A DNA stretch of 15,612 nt, from assembly GCA_015163825.1 (NCBI GenBank), contig JAAOIL010000131.1, positions 1 through 15,612 of the forward strand, in the 5' to 3' direction. Both the position numbers and the translations under genes were made by a program. This DNA is from Alphaproteobacteria bacterium (GTDB lineage: Bacteria; Pseudomonadota; Alphaproteobacteria; RS24). The notes beneath the pieces are model-generated. The model did no database searches, was not told the origin of the DNA, and saw only the letters and a list, made by a program, of their open reading frames with translations. Shown here one piece after another: positions 1 through 6,414 of the stretch (positions are counted from its first letter, which is position 1; each line of letters begins with the position of its first letter).

Positions 1-393
1 AGCAGCATAACCACACGCCCCCCATAACTGACGCAAAAAGTTTGCCGTTGATGTTTTACCATTCGTGCCAGTGATACAGGCAAAGTTTTCAGGGCGATAA
101 TCAAAAAACCGAGACGCCATATAAGCCAATTCTTGGCGAGGGTTATCGGCAATAATTAACGGCACTTGAATAGATGGCACTTCTGAATCCGACAATATAA
201 CTGCCGCCCCTTGCGCTACGGCTTCGGGGATAAAATCACGCCCATGCGCAGACACACCCGACACACCCGCTAATGCCGCAAATAAATATCCCGATTTTAC
301 CTTGCGACTATCAGCACTTAATCCACGAATATCTATCGTTGCCATCGCTGGGGATAGCCGCTTGTCATTCGGCAAAAGGGCATCAAGACGCAT
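1..393 (-). CDS. murE: UDP-N-acetylmuramoyl-tripeptide synthetase MurE, N-terminal part (cut by left edge)
   Basis: Cytoplasmic Mur ligase that adds the third amino acid (normally meso-diaminopimelate in Gram-negatives) to UDP-MurNAc-L-Ala-D-Glu using ATP. Only the first 131 codons are present. The translation begins MRLDALLPNDKR, then shows the N-terminal Mur domain signature IRGLSADSRKVKSGYLFAAL and, near residues 109-116, the ATP-binding P-loop TGTNGKTS. The DSRKV..GYLFAA pattern is typical of MurE/MurF; position directly after ftsI favours MurE. The ATG at 393-391 overlaps the ftsI stop by 11 bases, as expected for translational coupling in the division cluster. The specificity residues for diaminopimelate lie outside the window. 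Confidence 0.93.
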   Translation of the reverse strand, partial: MRLDALLPNDKRLSPAMATIDIRGLSADSRKVKSGYLFAALAGVSGVSAHGRDFIPEAVAQGAAVILSDSEVPSIQVPLIIADNPRQELAYMASRFFDYRPENFACITGTNGKTSTANFLRQLWGACGYAA

Positions 394-2107
394 CGGCACC
401 CCCTATTGTTTTCGCTTGTGGATGCACACGACTAGGCATAACACCCAAAAATAAAGCAGCCCGACTTATAATCTCTGCCGCCACCGGCGCGGCATTCCAC
501 CCCGCTAGAGAAAAACCAAATGTTTCATCTGTGCCTTGTGGTTCGTCCAGCATAACCATAAGGGCATAACGCGGATTTTGCGCCGGAAAAGCACCGACAA
601 AAGATGTGACCAACGCATCATCGCTATATTTGCCGTCTTGTGGTTTGTTGGCAGACCCTGTTTTGCCCAACATGGGATAGCCTTCAACATCTGCCTTGCG
701 CCCCGTACCATCGGAAATAACAGAACGCATTATGCGGCGCAAATGCGCACTTGTATCAGCAGAAATCACCCGCCGCCCGACTGGCACATCAATACGGCGC
801 AAACTAGGCGGATATAAAACACCGCCATTAACCATCGCCGCTGTCGCCACTAACGCATGAAGCGGGGTTATCGCCAACCCATGCCCAAAAGATGATGTCG
901 CGCGTTCAATGTCTGTCCAACGCGTGGGGAATATCGGGTGCGCTGTCTCTGGTAAATCAAAATAAAGCGGCTCCGTAAAAGATAAATCCGCCAGAAAATC
1001 ATAATGGGTTTGCGCGGGCACACGCAATGCCAAAAGCGCCGACCCTATATTAGAAGAATACGCAACAATTTCATCTATAGTTAAGGCGTGGTCTTGTCCG
1101 TGAATGTCGGTGATTTGATAACCGCCAATCTGCAATGGCTGTGAAGTTTCAAATGTTTCTGTCACAGTGACCGCCCCACTCTCTAACGCCATCGCCGCTG
1201 TGAATATCTTGAAAATAGATCCCAATTCATAAACACCAAAAGTCATACGATTAAACTGATTCAATGTCGGCGAGGCTTGCGGCTTATTCGCATCAAAGTC
1301 GGGCAGAGACACAAGCGCAATAATCTCGCCATTGTGGATATTCATTATCGCCGCCGCCGCCGCTTTCGTCTTATACGCCGCCATCGCCGATAATAACGCA
1401 TCACGCATAATATGCTGCACCCGAATATCAAGTGTCGTTGTAAAAGAACTGGTGGGTTCTATTTTGTCTAACGTTTGCTCTAGCCCTGATAATCCGTGTT
1501 GCATATCAGCATCGGCAAAGCCTGTAATGTGCGCGGCAGTCGCCCCTGTCGGATAAACCCGATGCGGCGACGGGCGCAATTGCAAAGCAGGATTACCCAA
1601 ATGTAAAACCGCTTGATGTTGGTGCGGGGTTAGCCCTCTTTGTAAAATGACATAACGACTTTCACCCGACAATAAACGCAAAGCACGGCTGGTGTTTAAG
1701 TCTGGCACGATTTGTTTCAATTGTTCCACAACATCATGCGGATTATCAAAAGCGGAGGCATCTGCCCCCAATATCGTCATACTGATTTGTGTGGCGAGAA
1801 TAACATCATTGCGATCTTTAATAATCGCACGAGGCGCTTGCAATGTTTGCGGGAATTGCGGAGATTGCGACACTTGCACAAGGGGTGGTGTGGTGGTTTC
1901 TAATGTTAGCCCCCCGAGGCGCACCCCTAAAACCGCGAACGCCAACACAAATAGATATTGCGCCAAGAGCAATCGCCGATTTGTTTTTAATGTTTGCGGA
2001 TTTTGTTGAGCAAAAGCGAGGTTTTCAATTGATTGTCCACGTTGATATAATGCGGTAGCCAAATCACCGCCAGCACGAACTGCATAAAGATTATTGCGAT
2101 GGCTCAA
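383..2107 (-). CDS. ftsI: Septal peptidoglycan transpeptidase FtsI (PBP3, class B penicillin-binding protein)
   Basis: Cross-links septal peptidoglycan in the periplasm together with FtsW and the FtsQLB complex. The 574-residue protein has a cytoplasmic N-terminus, one membrane anchor around residues 46-66, a PBP dimerisation domain (about 85-215), and a transpeptidase domain with all three active-site motifs. These are SIFK at 297-300 (acylated serine 297), SSN at 351-353, and KTG at 482-484. Length matches alphaproteobacterial FtsI. The start lies inside the 3' end of ftsL (17-base overlap) and the end overlaps murE by 11 bases, so it is one unit of the mraZ-rsmH-ftsL-ftsI-murE operon. The SxxK motif sits in YELGSIFK, the usual FtsI context. 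Confidence 0.96.
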   Translation of the reverse strand: MSHRNNLYAVRAGGDLATALYQRGQSIENLAFAQQNPQTLKTNRRLLLAQYLFVLAFAVLGVRLGGLTLETTTPPLVQVSQSPQFPQTLQAPRAIIKDRNDVILATQISMTILGADASAFDNPHDVVEQLKQIVPDLNTSRALRLLSGESRYVILQRGLTPHQHQAVLHLGNPALQLRPSPHRVYPTGATAAHITGFADADMQHGLSGLEQTLDKIEPTSSFTTTLDIRVQHIMRDALLSAMAAYKTKAAAAAIMNIHNGEIIALVSLPDFDANKPQASPTLNQFNRMTFGVYELGSIFKIFTAAMALESGAVTVTETFETSQPLQIGGYQITDIHGQDHALTIDEIVAYSSNIGSALLALRVPAQTHYDFLADLSFTEPLYFDLPETAHPIFPTRWTDIERATSSFGHGLAITPLHALVATAAMVNGGVLYPPSLRRIDVPVGRRVISADTSAHLRRIMRSVISDGTGRKADVEGYPMLGKTGSANKPQDGKYSDDALVTSFVGAFPAQNPRYALMVMLDEPQGTDETFGFSLAGWNAAPVAAEIISRAALFLGVMPSRVHPQAKTIGGADAS

Positions 2108-2414
2108 ACTGGTTCTCCCCCGCTTCTAGCGATGTTAATGTGGCAGGTGATTTTGATTGCCATGCATTGCCTATTTGGCTGACTTTCATTTGCCCTAGCG
2201 ATAGATATTGTTGTGCGAGTTTTTGTAATCGTTGCGGGCTGTTGAGGCTGCTCCATTCTGCACGGAGCGTCTGTTGCATATCGCGCTCTAGGCGAATATC
2301 GCTCTTTATATTTTTCATGTGTTGTGCCGCATCATCTGCGCCATCATTGATTAAGAAATATGTCGGGAAAAGTATTCCCAATGCCAGTGCTAAGCCTATA
2401 AAAATACGTTTCAT
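2091..2414 (-). CDS. ftsL: Cell division protein FtsL-like
   Basis: Small bitopic divisome protein that in other bacteria pairs with FtsB/DivIC through a coiled coil and activates FtsWI. The 107-residue product has a short cytoplasmic start (MKR), one membrane helix (about 4-22), and a heptad-like region (about 27-58). The stretch EWSSLNSPQRLQKLAQQYL (53-71) is characteristic of proteobacterial FtsL. FtsL is weakly conserved, so the call rests on size, topology, this motif and position between rsmH and ftsI. It starts in an ATGA overlap with the rsmH stop (4 bases) and overlaps ftsI by 17 bases, consistent with translational coupling. Confidence 0.88.
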   Translation of the reverse strand: MKRIFIGLALALGILFPTYFLINDGADDAAQHMKNIKSDIRLERDMQQTLRAEWSSLNSPQRLQKLAQQYLSLGQMKVSQIGNAWQSKSPATLTSLEAGENQFEPSQ

Positions 2415-3433
2415 GATGTCGCCTCCATATAATCTTGCCTATAATCTTGAATGCGCGGTGCGCGGTTTGGCATAAGGTCGCCTATGGTTTCATCATAGGC
2501 GGGGGCATTGGTGCGGTGCGCCACACGCAACCGTGCCGATCTTGCGCGGGGATTATTATCAATCTCTGTTTGTTGTGCCGAAATCGGCTTGCGCTTTTTC
2601 AAAACAAAACGAGGCGCAACTTCTTCTGCTTCTGGCAAGTGGCGTGAAGGACGTGGCGCATAAGCAGATCGTGCTGTTAAAAATTGCTTCACCATTCTAT
2701 CTTCTAGGGAATGGAAAGTAACAACCGCTAATGTGCCGCCTTCTTTTAATATCTGCTCCGCATTTGTGAGGGCTTTTAAGAGTTCCCCCAGCTCATCATT
2801 TAAGTAAATCCGCAACGCTTGGAATGTGCGTGTGGCGGGATGGGTTTCGCGCGGACGCGGCTGCCCCAAAATGCTGCAAATAATATCGCTTAGTTCATGG
2901 GTGCGAGTGATGTCGCCTTGTTCGCGGCGGTGAATAATAGCACGTGCAATGGCACGGGCGCGTCTTTCTTCACCATAAACAGCGATAATGGTGGCGAGTA
3001 AATCCATATTCGCATCATTGACGAGGTCTTGCGCTGTCAAACCTTCCTCGCCCATACGCATATCTAACGGACCATCGCGCATAAAAGAAAATCCGCGTGT
3101 GCCATCATCTAACTGCATAGACGACACGCCTAAATCTAACATAACGCCATCAACATTATCAAAACCCGCATTTTGGGCGACCTCTACCATATCACCAAAA
3201 CACGCCGCACAAAAATGTAGGCGGTCGCCATAATGTGCTTTCAATTCTTGCGCAAATGTAAAAACATGGGGGTCTCTATCTATGGCAAGCACCGCACAAT
3301 CTGCCGTTTGCAAAACCGCTTTCGTATAACCACCGCTGCCGAAAGTGGCGTCTATATATATGCCGCCCTCGCACGGTGCTAATGCCGCCACCACCTCTTG
3401 CGCTAATACGGCGATATGGGGGGCGGGACTCAT
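2411..3433 (-). CDS. rsmH: 16S rRNA (cytosine-1402-N4)-methyltransferase RsmH (MraW)
   Basis: SAM-dependent enzyme that methylates N4 of C1402 in the decoding centre of 16S rRNA. The 340-residue product has the SAM-binding motif I (IDATFGSGGYT, from residue 27), the acidic motif AIDRDP (50-55), the family block DGVMLDLGVSSMQLD (95-109) and GPLDMRM (121-127). It also has RTFQALRIYLNDE (202-214) and TFHSLEDR (239-246), all diagnostic of RsmH. Length is slightly above the usual 300-330. ATGA overlap with mraZ upstream (3430-3433) and with ftsL downstream (2411-2414) places it in the middle of a coupled operon. Confidence 0.97.
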   Translation of the reverse strand: MSPAPHIAVLAQEVVAALAPCEGGIYIDATFGSGGYTKAVLQTADCAVLAIDRDPHVFTFAQELKAHYGDRLHFCAACFGDMVEVAQNAGFDNVDGVMLDLGVSSMQLDDGTRGFSFMRDGPLDMRMGEEGLTAQDLVNDANMDLLATIIAVYGEERRARAIARAIIHRREQGDITRTHELSDIICSILGQPRPRETHPATRTFQALRIYLNDELGELLKALTNAEQILKEGGTLAVVTFHSLEDRMVKQFLTARSAYAPRPSRHLPEAEEVAPRFVLKKRKPISAQQTEIDNNPRARSARLRVAHRTNAPAYDETIGDLMPNRAPRIQDYRQDYMEATS

Positions 3434-3936
3434 TGCGTATCCCCTCTTTTGATTTTGGCGGGCGATGTGAGACCTTGCAAAAGTTTCGCCGCTTCAGAGC
3501 GCTGAACATCGGTGCGCGTGGCGGTATAAGCCTTCGGCTCCCATATCTGGAAACGCTCGCCCAGACCAACAAAGCAAATCTCTTTATCTATTCCCGCATG
3601 GTCTAATAATGTCGGGGATGGAATAACCCGCCCCTCGCCATCAAAACTTAGAAACTCGCTACGCCCGAATATCGCATCATTCAAAAGGGCGCGCTCTTGC
3701 GTGAAGGGATCAAACTCCTCCAACATTATGCCAATGCTATCACGCCAAGCCGCACCGCCCCCTTCTATCGTCGCCCCCTCTAATGAGGGATAAACAAAAA
3801 TGCCATGCCGACTAGCATTGGACGCAGACGTAATATCTACACCTTGCTCTGCTATCGCCGTGCGCCAGCCCGCAGGGACCGAAACCCGACCCTTGCTATC
3901 TATCTTGTTTATGGACGTGGATAAAAACAACGCCAT
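3430..3936 (-). CDS. mraZ: Transcriptional regulator MraZ
   Basis: DNA-binding regulator of the division cluster, related to AbrB/SpoVT swapped-hairpin proteins. It usually represses its own operon through short direct repeats upstream. The 168-residue product has the two tandem half-domains: the first with DSKGRVSVPAGWR (13-25), the second with DGEGRVIPSPTLLDHAG (99-115). Both carry the GRV/(I/V)P core. It is first in the operon and overlaps rsmH by 4 bases. An AAGGGA-type ribosome binding site lies just upstream of the ATG (complement of 3941-3946). Candidate operators and promoter are described at 4023-4072. The length is a little longer than the usual ~145-150 residues. Confidence 0.95.
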   Translation of the reverse strand: MALFLSTSINKIDSKGRVSVPAGWRTAIAEQGVDITSASNASRHGIFVYPSLEGATIEGGGAAWRDSIGIMLEEFDPFTQERALLNDAIFGRSEFLSFDGEGRVIPSPTLLDHAGIDKEICFVGLGERFQIWEPKAYTATRTDVQRSEAAKLLQGLTSPAKIKRGDTQ

Positions 3937-3974
3937 AGTTCCCTTCTCTTTCCCTTTTGCCCTAAATGCTTCCG

Positions 3975-4000
3975 CCCCCGCTCCACTGGTGATTCGGGGG
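3975..4000. other. GC-rich hairpin in the mraZ leader (terminator-like on the plus strand)
   Basis: A perfect inverted repeat, CCCCCG at 3975-3980 and CGGGGG at 3995-4000, separated by 14 bases. Read on the plus strand it is followed at once by five T residues (4001-4005), the layout of a Rho-independent terminator. No plus-strand gene precedes it. Read on the minus strand it is a stable hairpin in the 5' leader of mraZ, about 40-60 bases before the start codon. Its role is unknown: it could block antisense transcription into the promoter or shape the mraZ leader. Confidence 0.4.
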
Positions 4001-4022
4001 TTTTTACACTTATGGGCTATCT

Positions 4023-4072
4023 TGGGATAGCATGTGGATATTTGGGTGTCAATGGGGATATTTGTGGATATT
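4023..4072. promoter_or_regulatory. Candidate MraZ-box operator array, five 10-base units
   Basis: Five consecutive 10-base units begin at 4023, 4033, 4043, 4053 and 4063, each starting TGGG, TGGGG or TGTGG; three continue with GGATATT. MraZ is known to bind TGGG-type direct repeats repeated every 10 bp upstream of its own gene, so spacing, sequence and location all agree. The repeats read TGGG on the strand opposite to mraZ transcription (CCCA/CCACA on the coding strand). They span the predicted -35 and -10 elements, so bound MraZ would be expected to exclude RNA polymerase. Binding itself is inference. Confidence 0.7.
4024..4052 (-). promoter_or_regulatory. Candidate promoter of the mraZ division operon
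   Basis: On the minus strand a perfect -35 hexamer TTGACA (4052-4047) is followed by a 17-base spacer and TATCCC (4029-4024), a partial match to TATAAT. The start point would lie near 4017, leaving a leader of about 80 bases to the mraZ ATG. The -35 is strong, the -10 poor, and both sit within the MraZ-box array, which supports an autoregulated promoter. Confidence 0.5.
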
Positions 4073-4129
4073 CTATCGGGAAAGCCTATAAATCCGCCAT
4101 AATTGGGGGAAATTAGATGGAAATCACCA

Positions 4130-4156
4130 ATAATCCCTTATTTTACAAGGGATTAT
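4130..4156. repeat. Perfect inverted repeat, 10-base arms
   Basis: Arms ATAATCCCTT (4130-4139) and AAGGGATTAT (4147-4156) with a 7-base loop. It lies about 80 bases upstream of the candidate mraZ promoter, in AT-rich sequence with GG dinucleotides phased every 10 bases (4149 to 4180). No T-run follows on either strand, so a simple terminator is not well supported. It could be a protein-binding site or a processing hairpin. Confidence 0.5.
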
Positions 4157-4221
4157 GAGGTTTTTAGAGGAAATTTGAGGAAATTAGGGCTATTTTTGGT
4201 GAAATAGTAGATAGGCAGCAT

Positions 4222-4250
4222 ATATTGGCTTGGTGCTTACAAGCCAATAT
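4222..4250. repeat. Perfect inverted repeat, 11-base arms
   Basis: Arms ATATTGGCTTG (4222-4232) and CAAGCCAATAT (4240-4250) flank a 7-base loop. It lies about 130 bases beyond the 3' end of rnpB in the direction of rnpB transcription and before the mraZ promoter, so it may separate the two units. There is no T-tract on either side, so the terminator reading is tentative. Confidence 0.45.
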
Positions 4251-4281
4251 GTGCCAAACCCATAATTGATTTAGGAAAGAA

Positions 4282-4375
4282 AATGAGGGGTCATAGGGGA
4301 GCCGTCCCCTATATAATAATGAGGGGTCATAGGGGATACGTCCCCCACAAAGAGCGTCCCCCCCTATATAATAAT
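4282..4375. repeat. Two-copy tandem repeat next to the rnpB 3' end
   Basis: Two imperfect copies of a unit of about 37 bases. The first runs 4282-4320. The second begins at 4318, shares the first 19 bases (AATGAGGGGTCATAGGGGA), then has about 18 extra bases containing a second CGTCCCCC block, and ends with the same CCTATATAATAATG (to 4375). Each copy contains a GGGGA/TCCCC hairpin with a 4-base loop. No coding potential is seen. The rest of 4073-4377 shows no gene. Confidence 0.6.
4293..4312 (-). terminator. Possible rnpB terminator hairpin
   Basis: Perfect 8-base stem ATAGGGGA/TCCCCTAT with a 4-base loop. On the minus strand it lies about 65 bases after the mature rnpB end and is followed, after GACCCCTCA, by TTTTCTTT. 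The U-rich stretch is displaced from the stem, so this is a weak candidate. The second repeat copy holds a shorter 5-base version at 4332-4345. Confidence 0.35.
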
Positions 4376-4377
4376 GT

Positions 4378-4728
4378 GCGTCGGATAGTCTATAAGCCGG
4401 GTTCTGTAGTCAAAGACTGATCATCATCCATCTCGACCTCATATTACTATGAGGCTCTAGCAACCTACCCGAGTGGAATCCGAAAACAGATATCTCCACT
4501 CCTATTTGGTTTTGCTCCCGACGGGGTTTGCCCTGCCACTATCGTCACCGATAGCGCGGTGCGCTCTTACCGCACCATTTCACCCTTACCCGAAGGCGGT
4601 ATATTTTCTGCGGCACTTTCCCTAGAGTTACCTCTGCTGGTCGTTATCCAGCGTCGTGTTTTCGTGGAGCCCGGACTTTCCTCACCACCTTCTTACGAAG
4701 CCAGCGCGATGACCCAACCATCCGACGC
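4378..4728 (-). ncRNA. rnpB: RNase P RNA, bacterial class A
   Basis: Catalytic RNA that removes 5' leaders from pre-tRNAs. On the minus strand the ends GCGTCGGATGG and CTATCCGACGC pair as helix P1. The 5' conserved block GAGGAAAGTCCGGGCTCC is the complement of 4666-4683, and the 3' partner block ACAGAACCCGGCTTATAG is the complement of 4390-4407; together they form the P4 core. The internal segment GGATAACGACCAGC and the pairing CGCTATCGGTGACGATAG are also visible. The length of 351 nt fits class A. The mature ends are set from P1 pairing and may be off by a few bases. The 5' end is 9 bases from the amidase stop codon. Confidence 0.95.
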
Positions 4729-4734
4729 CATTTG

Positions 4735-4763
4735 GGTTTAGACTTTATGGATAAGGTCGTCAA
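4735..4763 (-). promoter_or_regulatory. Candidate rnpB promoter
   Basis: On the minus strand TTGACG (4763-4758) is followed by 17 bases and TAAACC (4740-4735), ending six bases before the first base of the predicted P1 helix (4728). The spacing to the RNA 5' end is ideal although the -10 is a poor match. The -10 includes the TAA stop of the amidase gene and the -35 lies within its last codons, so rnpB can be transcribed independently of it. Confidence 0.45.
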
Positions 4764-5490
4764 TAATTGATTGCAGGATTGATTGCAGGACTGATTGCAG
4801 AGCGGCACAGGCGATACCATCAATTTTTTGCGGCATAAAGTGTCGTTGGAAGGCGATTATCACTTGCTGCATTTTTCCCCCAAAGATGCCATCGCAGGTA
4901 ATATCATAGCCATAGGTGGCGAGGTTTTGTTGCAGCGCCATCACAGCCTCCCCCGCATTCTCCCCCGCATTCCCCATATACAAGGGCGGCACATTAAGCG
5001 GCATATTATTATCCACCCAAACCCCTATGCCTTTGCTGGCGAGGTGTTGCCAATCTAGGGCTTCGCCCGGATCGCGTTTGCGATAGGGGGCGACATCACT
5101 ATGCCCCAATATATGGCGAGGCGGGATATTATGCCGTGCCATAATCTCTTGTGCGAGGGTGATGAGTGCGTCTATTTGTGCGGCGGGATAATCTGCCATC
5201 ACATCGCCTTTATGTCCCTCGTGTTGTAGTTCAATACCGATGGAGGCGCTGTTGATGTCTTGCACCCCCCTCCACGATGCCACACCCGCATGCCATGCGC
5301 GGCGGTCTTCTTTGACGAGGTGAAAGATTTCGCCTCCCTCATCTATCAGATAATGGGCGGAGACTTTTGCCGCCCCATCGCAAAGTTTTTGCAAAGCCAG
5401 TTGCGCATTTTTCATATCGGTATAATGCACGAGCAACATATCTATGGAACGTTGGCGCACATCGTGATTGGGTGAGGGATACCACACCAT
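4738..5490 (-). CDS. N-acetylmuramoyl-L-alanine amidase (AmpD/AmiD-like, Amidase_2) with C-terminal peptidoglycan-binding domain
   Basis: Zinc amidase that cleaves the bond between N-acetylmuramic acid and the stem peptide. The 250-residue protein shows the Amidase_2 ligands H22 (in LLVHYT), H130 (in GHSD) and D140 (in KRDPG), with E87 (IGIELQ) in the place of the AmpD catalytic glutamate and K138 near the zinc site. Residues about 182-240 form a PG_binding_1-like domain with AFQRHFMPQKIDG. There is no evident signal peptide or lipobox, so a cytoplasmic muropeptide-recycling role like AmpD is likely, although the binding domain recalls AmiD. It starts 3 bases after the transporter stop (5494), implying co-transcription. 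The C-terminal tail is built by a 12-base tandem repeat. Confidence 0.88.
   Translation of the reverse strand: MVWYPSPNHDVRQRSIDMLLVHYTDMKNAQLALQKLCDGAAKVSAHYLIDEGGEIFHLVKEDRRAWHAGVASWRGVQDINSASIGIELQHEGHKGDVMADYPAAQIDALITLAQEIMARHNIPPRHILGHSDVAPYRKRDPGEALDWQHLASKGIGVWVDNNMPLNVPPLYMGNAGENAGEAVMALQQNLATYGYDITCDGIFGGKMQQVIIAFQRHFMPQKIDGIACAALQSVLQSILQSIIDDLIHKV
4769..4800. repeat. 12-base tandem repeat inside the amidase 3' end
   Basis: Units GATTGCAGGATT (4769-4780), GATTGCAGGACT (4781-4792) and a partial GATTGCAG (4793-4800). On the coding strand they encode the repeated peptide LQSVLQSILQSI close to the C-terminus. Because the unit is 12 bases, copy changes would keep the frame and simply lengthen or shorten the tail by four residues. 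Confidence 0.75.
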
Positions 5491-5493
5491 AGA

Positions 5494-6369
5494 TTACAAC
5501 ACCGACCCTGCGGGTGCTACTTCTCGTTTCCGCAAGGCTATCATAAGCACACCGAACAGAGTGATGCTGCCGCCTATCCAGAAGCGCATACTCAACTCGT
5601 CCCCCCACACGAGCACGCCGAATATCACGCCGAATACTGGTGCCATAAGTGTTAGTGGTGAGATGACAGAGACATCATATTTTTTGAGGAGATAATACAT
5701 GCCTGCGTGTCCGATGAGGCTGGCACCAAAGGCGGTAAACGCCACCCCACCCCACGCGACCCAGCTGGCAGATTGCAAGACTTCTATATGATTATCTTCA
5801 AACACTAATGACACAGCGAATAAGGGGGCGAAGCTTAAAGTGGCTATCCATGCTTGCATTTGATAGACGCCGATTTGTCTTATCTGTTTCATTAATATCG
5901 TGCCGTAAGCCCCCAATATGGCGGAGCCCAGCACCAACCATATACCGATGCGTTCGTCTGCGACGGCGGGGTCAAAACTGATAATGACCACGCCTACAAA
6001 GGCGGCGAGGATACCGAATAGGCGACGCCCCCCTATTGTTTCGTTCAATAAAAAGACGGATAGCACGGTACTTATCGGCACACCTAATTGCGTAACGACA
6101 GCGACGGCGGATACATTCTCCGCCACTTTCATACCACCATAAAATAGCACGAAATGTGCCGAGCCTAGAAAGAAGGATAGCATTAAAATATAGGGCATAC
6201 GCCCCGGCACTATTTTTAAGAACGGCAACAGCAGCAAGCATAATAATAAATAACGTAGCCCTGTGAATAATATGGGGGGGATTTCTTCCACAGCCGCCTT
6301 ACCAGCGACAAAGGTGAAGCCCCAAATGACGCAAATAACAAACAACATCAGGAAGTGTTTTATAGACAT
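5494..6369 (-). CDS. EamA/DMT-superfamily transporter
   Basis: Inner-membrane permease of the drug/metabolite transporter superfamily. Many members export amino acids or other metabolites, but the substrate cannot be read from sequence. The 291-residue product is almost entirely hydrophobic, with about ten membrane helices in two EamA repeats (about 5-135 and 148-285). The first repeat opens with FVICVIWGFTFVAGK and ends ILAAFVGVVIISFDP; the second ends in SITLFGVLMIALRKR, the typical EamA finish. The start at 6369 follows from the hydrophobic first helix and is 45 bases from the divergent phosphatase gene. It is the first gene of a minus-strand set with the amidase. Confidence 0.88.
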   Translation of the reverse strand: MSIKHFLMLFVICVIWGFTFVAGKAAVEEIPPILFTGLRYLLLCLLLLPFLKIVPGRMPYILMLSFFLGSAHFVLFYGGMKVAENVSAVAVVTQLGVPISTVLSVFLLNETIGGRRLFGILAAFVGVVIISFDPAVADERIGIWLVLGSAILGAYGTILMKQIRQIGVYQMQAWIATLSFAPLFAVSLVFEDNHIEVLQSASWVAWGGVAFTAFGASLIGHAGMYYLLKKYDVSVISPLTLMAPVFGVIFGVLVWGDELSMRFWIGGSITLFGVLMIALRKREVAPAGSVL

Positions 6370-6414
6370 AAATAGGCTATAGCATATTTAACGATATTTA
6401 ATATAGGAAAGAAT

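Noticed and set aside
4282..4375. CRISPR array
   Set aside because: Only two adjoining copies without unique spacers, and no cas genes nearby.
4559..4741. Plus-strand open frame of 60 codons across the RNase P RNA gene
   Set aside because: It lies wholly over the conserved rnpB sequence on the opposite strand and has no family resemblance or ribosome binding site.
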